A stretch of 64,000 bases of DNA from Acanthacorydalis orientalis (Eukaryota; Arthropoda; Insecta; Megaloptera; Corydalidae): positions 6,752,501-6,816,500 of the forward strand of contig CM068320.1 in assembly GCA_034766995.1 (NCBI GenBank), read 5' to 3'. The notes beneath the pieces were generated by a model. That model searched no databases. It was not told the origin of the DNA and worked only from the letters and a program-made list of their open reading frames with translations. Positions 63,769 to 64,000 of the stretch are shown here, piece by piece; position 1 is the first letter of the stretch, and the number at the start of each line of letters is the position of its first letter. A program made the translations under genes and the position numbers.

Positions 63769-64000
63769 CTTTAATTCACAATTCATTAGTACTCATTTGT
63801 GAACTTGAATTGACCCATAGTGACAGAACTATATAATGAATTGTGAATTAGAATATCAAATATGATATAATGAAACTATAAATGAACTATAAATGGTAAA
63901 ATGAAATTCTACTACATCGACTTATATTAAAAATTAAGCATCCGGTATTGCATTTTTATCATGGTTTTGAACTACCGTTAACTCCCCGTCATTGCATTTT
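63515..64000. other. g12 3' flank
   Basis: 3' UTR with AATAAA, then AT-rich DNA, a (TA)n tract at about 63721-63765 and the inverted repeat listed separately. No gene. Confidence 0.6.
63772..63850. repeat. Perfect 17-bp inverted repeat
   Basis: TAATTCACAATTCATTA (63772-63788) is the exact reverse complement of 63834-63850, with a 45-base loop, next to a (TA)n tract. Could be a small palindromic element or a chance fold-back. Confidence 0.7.

Overview
The window is AT-rich nuclear DNA of an arthropod, almost certainly an insect. The genes have a TATA box, a 4-codon first exon, a short phase-0 intron with GT/AG ends and a second exon. The background is full of (TA)n microsatellites and dead mariner, Tc1, Jockey-like and R1-like elements. 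I cannot name the species from sequence alone. The only intact genes I can support are secreted cuticular (exoskeletal) structural proteins of the class carrying the insect 18-residue motif (PVDTPEVAAAK-type), rich in Ala, His, Gly and Trp. There are 11 apparently intact genes and one pseudogene.

Layout: g1 (+, 1908-2819), g2 (+, 7121-7891), pseudogene g3 (+, 11445-12161), g4 (-, 16632-17487), g5 (-, 25059-25926), g6 (-, 33691-34452), g7 (-, 38681-39492), g8 (+, 40807-41576), g9 (-, 46233-46998), g10 (+, 50450-51370), g11 (+, 55213-56136), g12 (+, 62695-63514). Left part (1-16.6 kb): plus-strand genes and the pseudogene. Middle (16.6-38 kb): widely spaced minus-strand genes with most transposon debris between them (Jockey-like LINE at 20.2-21.8 kb, mariner relics at 22.6, 26.9 and 28.8-30.0 kb, Tc1 relic at 31.4-32.2 kb). 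Right part (37-57.8 kb): recent segmental duplications in both orientations, including a roughly 3.1 kb near-perfect palindrome holding g7 and g8 head to head (centre about 40136), a tail-to-tail inverted pair g8/g9, a head-to-head pair g9/g10, and a tandem pair g10-g11 that repeats the g1-g2 arrangement. g12 at the right edge is the most divergent member.

The proteins share a plan: signal peptide, then VIGAHG-, VIGANG- or VIGHNG-type lead-ins each followed by a cuticle-motif module, separated by GWAG/GDAHGWA spacer repeats, ending in a His/Gly-rich tail. They vary by whole-module (186 bp) and 21 bp repeat copy number. Ten of the eleven intact genes share an upstream module (an ACATTGT-like element in most, then GAAAGG, CCCC(G/A)C(T/C)(C)(T)AC and TATAAAAG), and all eleven share a TCC-N5-GGAGGT element in the 5' leader, which suggests co-regulation, presumably as a high-output epidermal battery in one moult stage. 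No RNA gene, CRISPR array or non-cuticular intact gene was found. The most unusual feature is the young inverted and palindromic duplication architecture with its conserved promoter, not a new enzyme system.
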